A stretch of 64,000 nucleotides of DNA, taken from NCBI RefSeq assembly GCF_003387615.1, contig NZ_QUNS01000007.1:80503-144502 (forward strand), given 5' to 3'. Every line of letters begins with the position of its first letter. Position 1 is the stretch's first letter. Shown piece after piece: positions 44,298 to 54,231 of the stretch. A program made the position numbers and the translations under genes. Origin of the DNA: Tenacibaculum gallaicum (lineage in GTDB: Bacteria > Bacteroidota > Bacteroidia > Flavobacteriales > Flavobacteriaceae). Below the pieces are notes generated by a model. The model was not told where the DNA came from. It ran no database searches and saw only the letters and a list, made by a program, of their open reading frames with translations.

Positions 44298-45638
44298 TTA
44301 CTCTGCGTTATCTAAAAACTCTTTGAATCGTTCAGTAAACTTGTCAAAAAATGATTTAGATTTTTTCGCTTTGTGTTCCTTCTCTTCTCGAACTTCTTCT
44401 ATAATCTCGTTTTCTTCCTCAATAGCTTCTTTTACTAACGCTTCTGGCGCTTCTTCTACAGCTACTTTTTCTTCAGTTTCCTTTTGTAAACCTTCCATTA
44501 ACAACCCTACAGCAGTTGCAAATGCTGGACTTGATAACCCTTCATCTGAATCTCCTGCTAGGTGTTCATTTGGATACCCAATACGAACGTCCATTCCGGT
44601 AATATATTCTACTAACTGGCGTAAATGTTTTAATTGAGCTCCACCTCCTGTTAGTACAATGCCTGCAATCAATTTTCCTTTCTGAGTTTCGTGTCCGTAG
44701 TTCTTAATTTCTAAATATACATGCTCTATAATTTCTTGAACTCTTGCATGAATTATTTTTGATAAGTTTTTAAGTGTAATTTCTTTGGGTTCTCTTCCTC
44801 TTAACCCAGGAATTGAAACGATTTCCGTTTCTTTATTTTCTCCAGGCCATGCTGAACCGAACTTAATTTTTAATAACTCTGCTTGTTTTTCAATTATTGA
44901 ACAACCTTCTTTTATATCTTCAGTAATTACATTTCCTCCAAAAGGAATTACTGCTGTATGACGAATAATTCCGTCTTTAAATATTGCTAAATCTGTAGTT
45001 CCCCCACCTATATCAATCAATGCTACACCTGCTTCTTTTTCTTCTTGACTTAATACTGCTGATGCTGATGCTAAAGGTTCAAGAGTAATATCTGATAGAT
45101 TTAACCCCGCACTCTTAATACATCTGCCTACATTTCGGATAGAAGAAACTTGACCTACTACTACATGAAAATTTGCTTCCAGTCTTCCTCCATACATCCC
45201 TATAGGTTCTTTTATATCTGGCTGACTATCTACTTTAAACTCTTGTGGTAATACATGAATAATTTCTTCACCCGGTAACATTACCAATTTGTGTACTTGG
45301 CTAACTAAATTTTCTATATCATTAGCATCAATTACCTCTTCTGATTTTTCTCTTGTTATGTAGTCACTATGGTGTAGACTACGTATGTGCTGACCTGCAA
45401 TACCTACTACAACATTTTCTATTTTATGTCCTGAAATACTTTCTGCCTCTTCAGCTGCCTGCTGAATAGACTGAATTGTTTGCGTAATGTTATTAACTAC
45501 CCCACGCTTTACACCTAAACTTTTCGCCTTACCAATACCTAAAACTTCAAGCTTTCCGTATTCGTTTCTACGACCAATCATGGCAACAATCTTGGTTGTA
45601 CCAATATCTAAACCAACTGCTATTTTATTGTTTTCCAT
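44298..45638 (-). CDS. ftsA: Cell division protein FtsA
   Basis: An actin-like protein that tethers FtsZ to the membrane. ATP-site motifs are AVGLDIGTTKIVAMIG, GVALIDIGGGTTDLA and VLTGGGAQLKHLRQL. The C-terminus is an amphipathic helix (FFDKFTERFKEFLDN) for membrane binding. The start is the ATG at 45638 (MENNKIAVGLD), not the TTG eight codons earlier, and it overlaps the end of ftsQ by 14 bases. Confidence 0.95.
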   Translation of the reverse strand: MENNKIAVGLDIGTTKIVAMIGRRNEYGKLEVLGIGKAKSLGVKRGVVNNITQTIQSIQQAAEEAESISGHKIENVVVGIAGQHIRSLHHSDYITREKSEEVIDANDIENLVSQVHKLVMLPGEEIIHVLPQEFKVDSQPDIKEPIGMYGGRLEANFHVVVGQVSSIRNVGRCIKSAGLNLSDITLEPLASASAVLSQEEKEAGVALIDIGGGTTDLAIFKDGIIRHTAVIPFGGNVITEDIKEGCSIIEKQAELLKIKFGSAWPGENKETEIVSIPGLRGREPKEITLKNLSKIIHARVQEIIEHVYLEIKNYGHETQKGKLIAGIVLTGGGAQLKHLRQLVEYITGMDVRIGYPNEHLAGDSDEGLSSPAFATAVGLLMEGLQKETEEKVAVEEAPEALVKEAIEEENEIIEEVREEKEHKAKKSKSFFDKFTERFKEFLDNAE

Positions 45639-46365
45639 CTTGATTTTGTTTTGTGCACACAACTTGGTTGTGGTATTTTACATTTATCGCTTTATAGTTA
45701 TTAATGGTTTTGTCTGTAAACGCTTTGTTATAAAATGCTGTTAGCTTTTTAAACTTTATTGAGGCATCTGTTAACTCTCCAAAAATTATCTTATAATCAC
45801 CACTACGAACAGTAAATATATATTCGTTTTGGGCGTCTTTTTGAATAGCAATAATTTCTTTAGCGAAAAAACTATTACTATTTATGTTCTTTATTAACGT
45901 TGTTAATTCTTTGATTTCTTCTGGCTCCCTTACTCCTAAAACTAATGGTACTCTTGCTGAAAAATTTGTTGATAACGGAATTTCAACTCCATACTTATCA
46001 ACATAAAAAGATGTATCTTTATCAACAATTCGAGCTATCGGTGTTCGTTGTTTTATCGTAGTTTTTAACACCCCATCTACGGTTAAAAACACAGCTGTTT
46101 TTTCAACATACGGATTCGCCGAAACATTAGCCTCTAGAAAGTGTAAATCTACCAATCTTTTTGGTTGATTTTTAACAAATTCATTATTTTGTATTAACAA
46201 TTTATCAACCATACTGTGTGTCAAAAAGTTATTATCTCCAGCAGCAAATTCTACCACCGTATTTTTCACCTTTTTTAATCCATTTCTATTGGTTGTAAAA
46301 CCATACAAAAACACCAAAAACATCAACAGCAAGAAAAAAGACAGATATGTTGCTAATTTTTTCAT
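45625..46365 (-). CDS. ftsQ: Cell division protein FtsQ (POTRA-type)
   Basis: A 246-residue bitopic membrane protein with one N-terminal helix (about 7-25), a POTRA-like part (LLIQNNEFVKNQPKRLVDLH) and a beta domain (TPIARIVDKDTSFYVDKYGV). Sequence conservation is low, but position between murC and ftsA is the standard one for FtsQ, which links early and late divisome proteins. It starts 1 base after murC. Confidence 0.9.
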   Translation of the reverse strand: MKKLATYLSFFLLLMFLVFLYGFTTNRNGLKKVKNTVVEFAAGDNNFLTHSMVDKLLIQNNEFVKNQPKRLVDLHFLEANVSANPYVEKTAVFLTVDGVLKTTIKQRTPIARIVDKDTSFYVDKYGVEIPLSTNFSARVPLVLGVREPEEIKELTTLIKNINSNSFFAKEIIAIQKDAQNEYIFTVRSGDYKIIFGELTDASIKFKKLTAFYNKAFTDKTINNYKAINVKYHNQVVCTKQNQDGKQ

Positions 46366-46366
46366 T

Positions 46367-47713
46367 CTATTTTTTGTGTTTTTCTTTTAATTTATCTTTT
46401 ACTTCATCAACCAATAAACCAATATTTCCTGCACCTAACATTGCTACAATTTTTGACTCAGATTTTATGATTTCGTCACTTAATTTTTCCTTTGATATTA
46501 GCTTTTTAGTATCAATGGTAAGTTTTTCCAACAACCAACTAGAAGTAACTCCTTTTATTGGTAATTCTCTGGCTGGATAAATATCTAATAAAAGTACTTC
46601 ATCAAACAACGATAATGCTTTTGCAAAATCATCTGCAAAGTCTCTAGTTCTACTGAACAAGTGCGGTTGAAATATAGCCAACACTTTTTCTTTTGTGTAC
46701 ATTTCTCTAACAGATTGTGCTACCGCTTTTATTTCCGTTGGATGGTGTGCATAATCATCAATTAGCACAACATCTTTTGTCTTTATTTTGTAAGAAAATC
46801 TGCGTTGCACCCCTTTAAAGCTACCTAGTTGTTCTTTAATTTTTTCTAACGATACTCCATACACATCAGCTATAGCTAGTGCTGCTAAAGCATTCATCAT
46901 ATTGTGATTTCCTGGTAAATGGAATGTTATGTTTTTAATTTCTGATGTTGGTGTTTTTACATCAAAAACATACTTACCTACTTCTATTCTTACATTATAA
47001 GCTTTATAGTCAGCTTCCTCATCAACAGCATATGTTAAGCCTTTTAATGGCAATCCTTTTGCTACAATTAAAGTATCAGAAACTTTACTTGCAAAATCTC
47101 TAAATGATTGTTGTAAGAATTCATTTTCTCCATAAATATCTAGATGATCAGCATCCATAGAGGTTACACAAGCTATATTGGGTGATAGATTTAAAAACGA
47201 ACGGTCAAACTCATCTGCTTCAACTACCGAAATTTTATCTTCTCCTAAAATTAAATTAGAATTGTAATTTTCTGCAATTCCTCCTAAAAATGATGTAGCT
47301 TTTTCAGGTTGCATAATGTGTCCTAAAATAGAAGATGTTGTTGTTTTTCCATGCGTTCCTGCCACTGCTAAACAAAAAGTATTCTTGGTTATTTCTCCCA
47401 ATACTTCCGCTCTTTTTAAAACTGCGTATCCGTTCTCTGTAAGATAATTTAATTCTTGATGATTTTTAGGAACTGCTGGTGTATATACCACCAGTGTTTT
47501 TTCTGTATTTAAAAATGATATTGGAATATTCTTTACAGCATCTTCAAAATGGACTTCTACTCCTATTTCTTCTAAACTTTTAGTGATAGGTGTTGGTGTT
47601 TTATCGTAGCCTGCAACTACTTTTCCATTGACAGAAAAATAGCGAGCTATGGCGCTCATTCCTATTCCGCCAATACCTATAAAATAAACGTTATGTATCG
47701 TTTTTAAATTCAC
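46367..47713 (-). CDS. murC: UDP-N-acetylmuramate--L-alanine ligase
   Basis: MurC adds L-alanine to UDP-MurNAc, the first amino acid of the stem peptide. The 448-residue Mur ligase has the Rossmann start YFIGIGGIGMSAIARYF, the ATP loop VAGTHGKTTTSS, and DDYAHHPTEIKA. It starts at a GTG that shares a base with the TAG stop of murG, so translation is probably coupled. Confidence 0.96.
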   Translation of the reverse strand: MNLKTIHNVYFIGIGGIGMSAIARYFSVNGKVVAGYDKTPTPITKSLEEIGVEVHFEDAVKNIPISFLNTEKTLVVYTPAVPKNHQELNYLTENGYAVLKRAEVLGEITKNTFCLAVAGTHGKTTTSSILGHIMQPEKATSFLGGIAENYNSNLILGEDKISVVEADEFDRSFLNLSPNIACVTSMDADHLDIYGENEFLQQSFRDFASKVSDTLIVAKGLPLKGLTYAVDEEADYKAYNVRIEVGKYVFDVKTPTSEIKNITFHLPGNHNMMNALAALAIADVYGVSLEKIKEQLGSFKGVQRRFSYKIKTKDVVLIDDYAHHPTEIKAVAQSVREMYTKEKVLAIFQPHLFSRTRDFADDFAKALSLFDEVLLLDIYPARELPIKGVTSSWLLEKLTIDTKKLISKEKLSDEIIKSESKIVAMLGAGNIGLLVDEVKDKLKEKHKK

Positions 47714-48804
47714 TAACTAATTAATTTTTCTATTTCGTTAACGATATTACTTGTTGCATTTGGCAACGCTAACTCATTAATGTTTTCACTTAAACTTTCT
47801 TGCTTCCCTTTGTCTTTTAATAAGGTTTCTAATACGACAGGAAAAGTGTCTAATTCACTCTCTTTAACTACTAGAGCCCCATGTTTGTCGGCAATAGATT
47901 TTGCATTTTTTGTTTGATGATCTTCTGCCACATTTGGTGATGGAATGAAAATAGTTGGCTTCCCTACTATACATAATTCCGATACTGAACTTGCTCCTGC
48001 TCTTGACACAATAAAATCTGCAGCTGCATAGGCTAAATCCATCCTATTCAAAAACTGATGTACTTGAACATTTTCTAATTCATCATACTTTTTGTATTCT
48101 TCATAATACAGCTTACCGCATTGCCATATCAATTGAACTCTTTGTTTTTTGAAGAAATCTAAATTTTCTTCTACCAACTGATTTATTTTACGAGCACCGA
48201 GGCTTCCTCCTAATATTAAAATTGTTTTTTTAGATGTATCTAACTCAAAAAACTCTTTCCCTTCTTCTATTTTAGTATGAATAAATAGTAAATCTTGACG
48301 GACTGGGTTTCCTGTTTTTACTATTTTATCTTCAGAGAAAAAACGTTCTAAATTATCGTATGCAACACATATTTTCTGTGCTTTTTTACCTAATAACCTA
48401 TTAGTTATTCCAGGGTATGAATTTTGCTCTTGTATTAAGGTTGGTATTCCTTTTCTATTAGCTACCATTAACGTTGGTCCACTTGCAAAGCCTCCTGTTC
48501 CAACAGCAACATCTGGTTTAAATTTTCGTATAATTCGATATGCTTTCCATAAACTATTTAACAGTTTAAATGGAAATAGTAAATTCTTTAAAGTTAGCTT
48601 TCTTTGAATTCCTGAAATCCACAATCCTTCAATGTTATATCCCGCTTGCGGAACTTTTTCCATTTCCATTTTATCTTTTGCTCCAACGAACAAAATATTA
48701 GCTTCTGGGTAACGAACTTTTATTTCGTTAGCAATTGCTATGGCAGGGTAAATATGACCCCCAGTACCTCCACCACTTATTATGATATTAATCGATTGTT
48801 TCAT
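47713..48804 (-). CDS. murG: MurG, lipid II-forming GlcNAc transferase
   Basis: MurG adds GlcNAc to lipid I on the cytoplasmic face. The 363-residue GT-B enzyme has the N-terminal [17 protein letters not shown] loop, [10 protein letters not shown], and the donor site region [24 protein letters not shown], split here by variation. It lies 68 bases after ftsW. Confidence 0.96.
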   Translation of the reverse strand: MKQSINIIISGGGTGGHIYPAIAIANEIKVRYPEANILFVGAKDKMEMEKVPQAGYNIEGLWISGIQRKLTLKNLLFPFKLLNSLWKAYRIIRKFKPDVAVGTGGFASGPTLMVANRKGIPTLIQEQNSYPGITNRLLGKKAQKICVAYDNLERFFSEDKIVKTGNPVRQDLLFIHTKIEEGKEFFELDTSKKTILILGGSLGARKINQLVEENLDFFKKQRVQLIWQCGKLYYEEYKKYDELENVQVHQFLNRMDLAYAAADFIVSRAGASSVSELCIVGKPTIFIPSPNVAEDHQTKNAKSIADKHGALVVKESELDTFPVVLETLLKDKGKQESLSENINELALPNATSNIVNEIEKLIS

Positions 48805-48872
48805 ACAGTCTTTTTTATGTTAACAGTGTTGTATGTACGCTCATAATAATTCCAACCCGTATATCTGTATTT

Positions 48873-50063
48873 TTAGTCCAGCGTTTCATGTAAAATATCT
48901 AAAGGGTTATCATCTAAAATTGTTTCTTCAGTTTCGTTTTTAGAAGCACTTACACTTAAAATCATTCCTAATGCGAAACATGTCATCCAAATAGAGGTAC
49001 CCCCACTACTTATTAGCGGGAGTGTCTGTCCTGTTACTGGTAAAATATTCACTGCTACTGCCATGTTTATCATTGCTTGAAAAACGATGGGAATTCCCAC
49101 ACCCACAACCAACAAAGTTGCAAATATCGTCGTAGCCTTTTTAGCAGTTATTAAAATTCTAAAGAGTAGTAAAAAATAAATAAAAATCACCACAATTGCA
49201 CCTGCAAAACCGTATTCTTCAACAATAATTGCATAGATAAAATCGGATGAAGATTGTGGTAAAAAGTTTTTCTGTACACTTTTACCTGGTCCCTTACCTA
49301 TTACTCCTCCTGTTGCAATGGCTATTTTGGCCTTTTCCACTTGGTAATCTTCTTCACCATCAGACTGAGAAAAGCTTTCAATTCTACTTTTCCATGTGTT
49401 TACACGGTTGGGCATTGCATCTGGAAACGCTTTCGCTACTAAAATAAAAAACAGAAAAGCAAAAAGTCCTATTCCTAATATATAGCCTATATATTTTAAT
49501 GGGTACCCTCCTATAAATGAAACCATTAAAATCATAAAGAACACCATAGCTGTCGTTGAGAAGTTTGCTGGTAAAATTAACACCAGCACTAAACCTACCG
49601 GAAGCCACAACTGCAGTAGACTTTCTTTAAAAGAAATTACTTTTTCTTTATTTTTTGCCAAATAGCGTGCAACATACACCATTAAGACTAAACCTGCCAA
49701 TGTAGAAGTTTGAAATCCGATTCCTACAAACGGAATGCGAATCCATCTACTCGCATTAGCCCCTCCAATAGTGGTTCCTTGCGCTAAGGTAAAGACCAAT
49801 AGCAGAACAACTACAGGTAGCATTAAAACGGAACCTCCACTGAAGTACCTATATGGAATTTTATGCACTCCATAAATTACTGCAAACCCTGTAATTAGTA
49901 ATACAATGTGTTTTACCAAATGTCCTAAAGTAGATCCATTACCAACTACGTACACCAAATTGGTGCTTGCACTATATATTGGCATAAATGAAAATATTGC
50001 CAATACTGCAACTATAGCCCAAATGGCTCGATCTCCTTTTATATGTCGAAAGATGTTTTTCAT
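48873..50063 (-). CDS. ftsW: Septal SEDS glycosyltransferase FtsW
   Basis: A SEDS-family polymerase that makes septal peptidoglycan with FtsI. The 396 residues form about ten membrane helices. LPANFSTTAMVFFMI holds the catalytic-loop region, and GQTLPLISSGGTSIW is the C-terminal signature. The ATG at 50063 (MKNIFRHIKGDRAIW) is the likely start, as the preceding codon is TTG. It follows murD by 16 bases. Confidence 0.95.
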   Translation of the reverse strand: MKNIFRHIKGDRAIWAIVAVLAIFSFMPIYSASTNLVYVVGNGSTLGHLVKHIVLLITGFAVIYGVHKIPYRYFSGGSVLMLPVVVLLLVFTLAQGTTIGGANASRWIRIPFVGIGFQTSTLAGLVLMVYVARYLAKNKEKVISFKESLLQLWLPVGLVLVLILPANFSTTAMVFFMILMVSFIGGYPLKYIGYILGIGLFAFLFFILVAKAFPDAMPNRVNTWKSRIESFSQSDGEEDYQVEKAKIAIATGGVIGKGPGKSVQKNFLPQSSSDFIYAIIVEEYGFAGAIVVIFIYFLLLFRILITAKKATTIFATLLVVGVGIPIVFQAMINMAVAVNILPVTGQTLPLISSGGTSIWMTCFALGMILSVSASKNETEETILDDNPLDILHETLD

Positions 50064-50079
50064 CAATCTTTATTATACA

Positions 50080-51504
50080 TTATATATTTCTTACAGCTTC
50101 TTTAAACTTTCTTCCTCTATCTTCGTAGTTTTCAAACAAATCGAAACTAGCGCATGCTGGTGACAACAATACCGTGTCTCCTCTTTGTGCTACTTTATAA
50201 GCTACTTTTACTGCTTCTTCTGCTCCAGCAGTTTCCACCATAACATCTACTACATTCGCAAAAGTGTCTATGATTTTTTGATTATCTAATCCCAAACAAA
50301 CTATCGCTTTTACTTTTTCTCTTACTAGAGGCAATAAATCAGTATAATCATTTCCTTTATCAACACCTCCTACAATCCAAACTGTTGGGTTATCCATACA
50401 TTCTAGTGCATAAAAAGCCGCATTTACATTTGTAGCTTTGCTATCGTTAATGAATTCAATTCCATTTACTTTTTGCACTTTTTCTAAACGGTGTTCTACA
50501 CCTTCAAAATCAGATAGGCTTTCTGCAATTGTTTCTTTTCTTACTTTTAACAACCTTGCAGCCATTGATGTAGCCATTACGTTTTTTGTGTTGTGCTTTC
50601 CTTGTAATGTTAGTTCAGAAACCTTCATTAATTTTTCTTCTGTATTAAATTTCATTATGATCGTGTCTTGTCTTAAAAAAGCTCCGTATTCCAATTCTTT
50701 CTCTATTGAAAATGGCACTAGCGTTGCTTCTGTTTTATTATTTTTTAACCAAGTTTGAATTGCTTCATCATCGGCATCGTATATTAAAAAATCATCTTTT
50801 GTTTGATTTTTTGTAATTCTGAATTTTGAGTTTATATAGTTATCAAATTCATATTCATATCGATCTAAATGATCTGGTGTTATATTAGTTATTATTGCTA
50901 TGTGTGGTTTAAAATTCTCGATACCATCCAGCTGAAAACTACTTAACTCCAACACGTATTCGTCGTACTTATCATCAACCACTTGTTCAGCGAAACTATC
51001 TCCTATATTTCCTCCAACTCCTACATTTAAGCCTGCTTTTTTTAACACATAATGTAGCAACATGGTTGTGGTTGTTTTACCATTTGAGCCTGTAACTCCC
51101 ACAATTGTTGCATTGGTAAATTCCGAAGCAAATTCTATTTCTGAAATCACTTTAACTCCTTTTGAAACCAACTTTTGCACAAGTGCAACTTTTTCTGGAA
51201 TTCCAGGACTTTTCATCACCACGTCAGCATTTAAAATTTTATCTTCTGCGTGCTGATTTTCTTCAAAATCGACTGAATTATGTAAAAGAACTTTTTTATA
51301 TCGCTCTGCTATACTTCCTTTATCTGAAACAAAAACTTCATATCCTTTTTGCTTTCCTAAAAGTGCTGTCCCTACACCACTTTCTCCTCCACCAAGAACA
51401 ACCAAAAGCCCCTTAGTCCCCAAAGGGAAAACAACCTCATCACTTCTTTTTTCTTGCTTACTCACTTTCTGTTCTCTTTTAATCTCTTTGTCTTTATTTT
51501 TCAC
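50080..51504 (-). CDS. murD: UDP-MurNAc-L-alanine--D-glutamate ligase with altered N-terminus
   Basis: MurD adds D-glutamate to the stem peptide. The family sequence starts at about residue 35 (VVLGGGESGVGTALLGKQKG), followed by the ATP loop GVTGSNGKTTTTML and DSKATNVNA. The long form starts at a GTG at 51504 and adds a Lys/Glu-rich, unconserved 33-residue head encoded by a palindromic repeat element (51404-51536). The short form would start at a TTG at 51405 and give a standard MurD of 441 residues. There is no ATG at the native place. Which start is used cannot be decided from sequence. Confidence 0.93.
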   Translation of the reverse strand: MKNKDKEIKREQKVSKQEKRSDEVVFPLGTKGLLVVLGGGESGVGTALLGKQKGYEVFVSDKGSIAERYKKVLLHNSVDFEENQHAEDKILNADVVMKSPGIPEKVALVQKLVSKGVKVISEIEFASEFTNATIVGVTGSNGKTTTTMLLHYVLKKAGLNVGVGGNIGDSFAEQVVDDKYDEYVLELSSFQLDGIENFKPHIAIITNITPDHLDRYEYEFDNYINSKFRITKNQTKDDFLIYDADDEAIQTWLKNNKTEATLVPFSIEKELEYGAFLRQDTIIMKFNTEEKLMKVSELTLQGKHNTKNVMATSMAARLLKVRKETIAESLSDFEGVEHRLEKVQKVNGIEFINDSKATNVNAAFYALECMDNPTVWIVGGVDKGNDYTDLLPLVREKVKAIVCLGLDNQKIIDTFANVVDVMVETAGAEEAVKVAYKVAQRGDTVLLSPACASFDLFENYEDRGRKFKEAVRNI

Positions 51505-51536
51505 CCCTCCCTTTGGGAGGGTTAGGGTGGGCTTTT
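51404..51536. repeat. MITE-like palindromic element at the mraY-murD junction
   Basis: The ends are imperfect inverted repeats: AAAAGCCCCTTAGTCCCC plus AAAGGG at 51404-51427, and CCCTTTGGGAGGGTTAGGGT plus GGGCTTTT at 51509-51536. Between them lies about 80 bases of A/T-rich sequence. It reaches from the last bases of the mraY stop codon to the conserved first codons of murD. Short G/C-rich repeats of this kind are frequent between genes in Flavobacteriaceae. Confidence 0.65.
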
Positions 51537-52761
51537 ATCTTAACTTCAATGTTACTATGGTAAATACCGCTAACAAAATTCCTACAATCCAAAAACGTAC
51601 TACAATTTTACTTTCGTGATAGTTTAATTTTTGATAATGGTGATGCAAGGGAGACATTTTAAAAATTCGCCTTCCTTTTCCAAACTTCTTTTTTGTATAC
51701 TTAAACCATGATACTTGTAGTATTACCGATAGATTTTCAACTACAAAAACCCCCGCTAAAACTGGTAGCAATAATTCTTTTCTTATCGCAATTGCTATTA
51801 CTGCTATAATTCCTCCAATCGTCAAACTCCCTGTGTCTCCCATGAATACTTGTGCTGGATAGGTATTATACCATAAAAACCCGATTAAAGCTCCTGCAAA
51901 AGCAAAGATGAACACTGTCATTTCTCCTGATTTTGGGATGTACATTACATCTAAGTAGTCTGCAAAAATGATATTACCAGATACCCACGCAAAAATTGCC
52001 AGAGTTATTACCATAATTGCGGATGAACCCGCTGCTAAACCATCAATTCCATCTGTTAAATTCGCCCCATTTGAAACTCCTGTAACAATAAAAACAGTAA
52101 CAAAAATGAAGACTATCCACCCATATTTTTCATATCCATCTCCTAAGAAGCTTAACGCTTTTGCATAATCCAATTCATTATCCTTCAAGAAAGGAACTGT
52201 TGTTTTTGTTGATTTATGGACATCTCCAAATACTTTCTTTTTACCATCTACCTGCACAATTTGTTCTGAACTAGGTAATTGTTCTTTTATAGTTACATCC
52301 GGATGAAAATACAACATAGAGCCTACGATTATACCAAGTCCAACTTGCCCTAAAACCTTAAACTTCCCTTTTAAACCAGCCTTATCCTTTTTAAATACCT
52401 TTATGTAGTCATCGGTAAAACCAATAAGCCCCATCCAAACAGTGGTTATTAATAAGATTATGATATATATATTCTCTAGTTTAGCTAAGAATAATACAGG
52501 GACTAATGTTGCAAGAATTATAATTACACCTCCCATTGTAGGTGTTCCTGCTTTTTGCACTTGTCCATCTAAACCTAAATCTCTTACTGTTTCACCAACT
52601 TGTTGTCTTCTTAGATAGTTAATGATTTTTTTACCGAAAATAGTTGAAATCAATAAAGACAATATGAACGCCATCGCAGATCTAAATGTGATAAACTGAA
52701 ACACACTTGCCCCTGTTAAGCTAAATTCACTTTCTAAATATTGAAATAAATAATATAGCAT
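51535..52761 (-). CDS. mraY: Phospho-MurNAc-pentapeptide translocase MraY
   Basis: MraY makes lipid I from undecaprenyl phosphate and UDP-MurNAc-pentapeptide. The 408-residue membrane protein has [42 protein letters not shown] and the His motif [14 protein letters not shown]. An extra segment of about 60 residues (around 165-225) sits between two helices and is typical for Bacteroidota. Its stop codon coincides with the end of the repeat element in front of murD. Confidence 0.96.
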   Translation of the reverse strand: MLYYLFQYLESEFSLTGASVFQFITFRSAMAFILSLLISTIFGKKIINYLRRQQVGETVRDLGLDGQVQKAGTPTMGGVIIILATLVPVLFLAKLENIYIIILLITTVWMGLIGFTDDYIKVFKKDKAGLKGKFKVLGQVGLGIIVGSMLYFHPDVTIKEQLPSSEQIVQVDGKKKVFGDVHKSTKTTVPFLKDNELDYAKALSFLGDGYEKYGWIVFIFVTVFIVTGVSNGANLTDGIDGLAAGSSAIMVITLAIFAWVSGNIIFADYLDVMYIPKSGEMTVFIFAFAGALIGFLWYNTYPAQVFMGDTGSLTIGGIIAVIAIAIRKELLLPVLAGVFVVENLSVILQVSWFKYTKKKFGKGRRIFKMSPLHHHYQKLNYHESKIVVRFWIVGILLAVFTIVTLKLR

Positions 52762-52764
52762 TCG

Positions 52765-54231
52765 TTAGTGTTTTTTTAGTTGATTAAAATAGTTGATTAC
52801 TTCTTCTAAATCATCAAAATGATGCCTAACACCATTTACTTCTTGGTAGGTTTCATGCCCTTTTCCTGCAACAAGTACAATATCTCCTGATTTTGCTAGT
52901 TTACAAGCCGTTTTTATAGCTTGTCTTCGATCTACAATTGATAGTGTTTTTTTATAATTTTCTGCAGCTACACCTATTTCCATTTCATCTATTATTGACT
53001 GTGGATCTTCTGTTCTAGGGTTGTCTGAAGTAAAAACAACTTGATCACTTAATTGGGAAGCTATTAGTGCCATTTTTGGACGCTTCGTTGTATCCCTATC
53101 TCCTCCACAACCTACAACTGTAATTACTGTTTCATTTCCTGTTCGGATATCATTAATGGTTTGTAATACATTTTTTAATGCATCTGGTGTATGTGCATAG
53201 TCTACTATGGCCGTAACTCCATCATCTGAAACTGTATATTGAAATCGTCCACTTACACTTTCTAACTCACTTACAATTCGTAAAATTTCTATTTTCTCAA
53301 GTCCTAATAACTCTGCCACCCCATATATTGCCAACAAATTGTAGGCATTGAACTCACCTATTAGCTTTGTCCAAACTTCTATTCCATTGATTGTTAACAA
53401 GGTTCCTGATAGACGTTTTTCTAACACTTTTGCTTTAAAATCTCCTAATGTTTTTAATGCATAAGTTTGTTTATTTGCCTTTGTGTTTTGTAGCATTATT
53501 TGTCCATTTTTATCATCAATATTCACCAAAGCAAATGCTGATTTTGGTAACGAATCAAAAAACGCTTTTTTTACATCACGGTATTCTGCAAATGTTTCGT
53601 GATAATCTAAATGATCGTGTGATAAGTTTGTAAATACTCCTCCTGAAAACTCTAACCCTTCAGTGCGTTTTTGATGAATTCCATGAGAACTTACTTCCAT
53701 AAAACAATAGTCAACTCCGGTTTCAACCATTTTTGATAAATATTGATTTATCGCTACTGAATTTGGCGTTGTATGTGTCGCTTTAAATTCTTCTTCATCA
53801 ACCATCACTTTCACGGTTGACAACAGCCCTACTTTATATCCTGCTTTTTTAAACAGTTGACACAATAAGCTTGCAATAGTAGTTTTACCATTTGTTCCTG
53901 TTACTCCTACTAATTGCAAGCTCTTTGACGGGTTGTTATAATAATTTGCTGCCATTATTGCTAAAGCAGCATTTGAGTCTTCTACTATAATATAAGCTAC
54001 CTCTTCACTTCTATCGTTCGGCATCTCTTCACAAACAATAGCTTCAGCACCTAACGATACTGCTTTCTCTATAAACTGATGTCCGTCTACCGTTACGCCT
54101 TTTTGAGCTACAAAAACATCTCCACTTCCCACCTTTCTGCTATCAAAATGAAGTGTTCCTATAGTAATATCTATATTTCCGTAAACTTCTTTTACAGCTA
54201 CCTTATATAATATGTCTTTTAATCTTTTCAA
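52765..54231 (-). CDS. murE: UDP-MurNAc-tripeptide synthetase MurE
   Basis: MurE adds the third stem-peptide residue. The 488-residue ligase has GVTGTNGKTTIASLL, TTPNSV and SGRFQYTVSDDGVTAIVDYA. The motif DNPRTEDP corresponds to DNPR, which marks meso-diaminopimelate as the substrate. The only usable start is a TTG at 54231, directly after the TAG of ftsI, so MurE is probably made by re-initiation after ftsI. Confidence 0.95.
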   Translation of the reverse strand: MKRLKDILYKVAVKEVYGNIDITIGTLHFDSRKVGSGDVFVAQKGVTVDGHQFIEKAVSLGAEAIVCEEMPNDRSEEVAYIIVEDSNAALAIMAANYYNNPSKSLQLVGVTGTNGKTTIASLLCQLFKKAGYKVGLLSTVKVMVDEEEFKATHTTPNSVAINQYLSKMVETGVDYCFMEVSSHGIHQKRTEGLEFSGGVFTNLSHDHLDYHETFAEYRDVKKAFFDSLPKSAFALVNIDDKNGQIMLQNTKANKQTYALKTLGDFKAKVLEKRLSGTLLTINGIEVWTKLIGEFNAYNLLAIYGVAELLGLEKIEILRIVSELESVSGRFQYTVSDDGVTAIVDYAHTPDALKNVLQTINDIRTGNETVITVVGCGGDRDTTKRPKMALIASQLSDQVVFTSDNPRTEDPQSIIDEMEIGVAAENYKKTLSIVDRRQAIKTACKLAKSGDIVLVAGKGHETYQEVNGVRHHFDDLEEVINYFNQLKKH

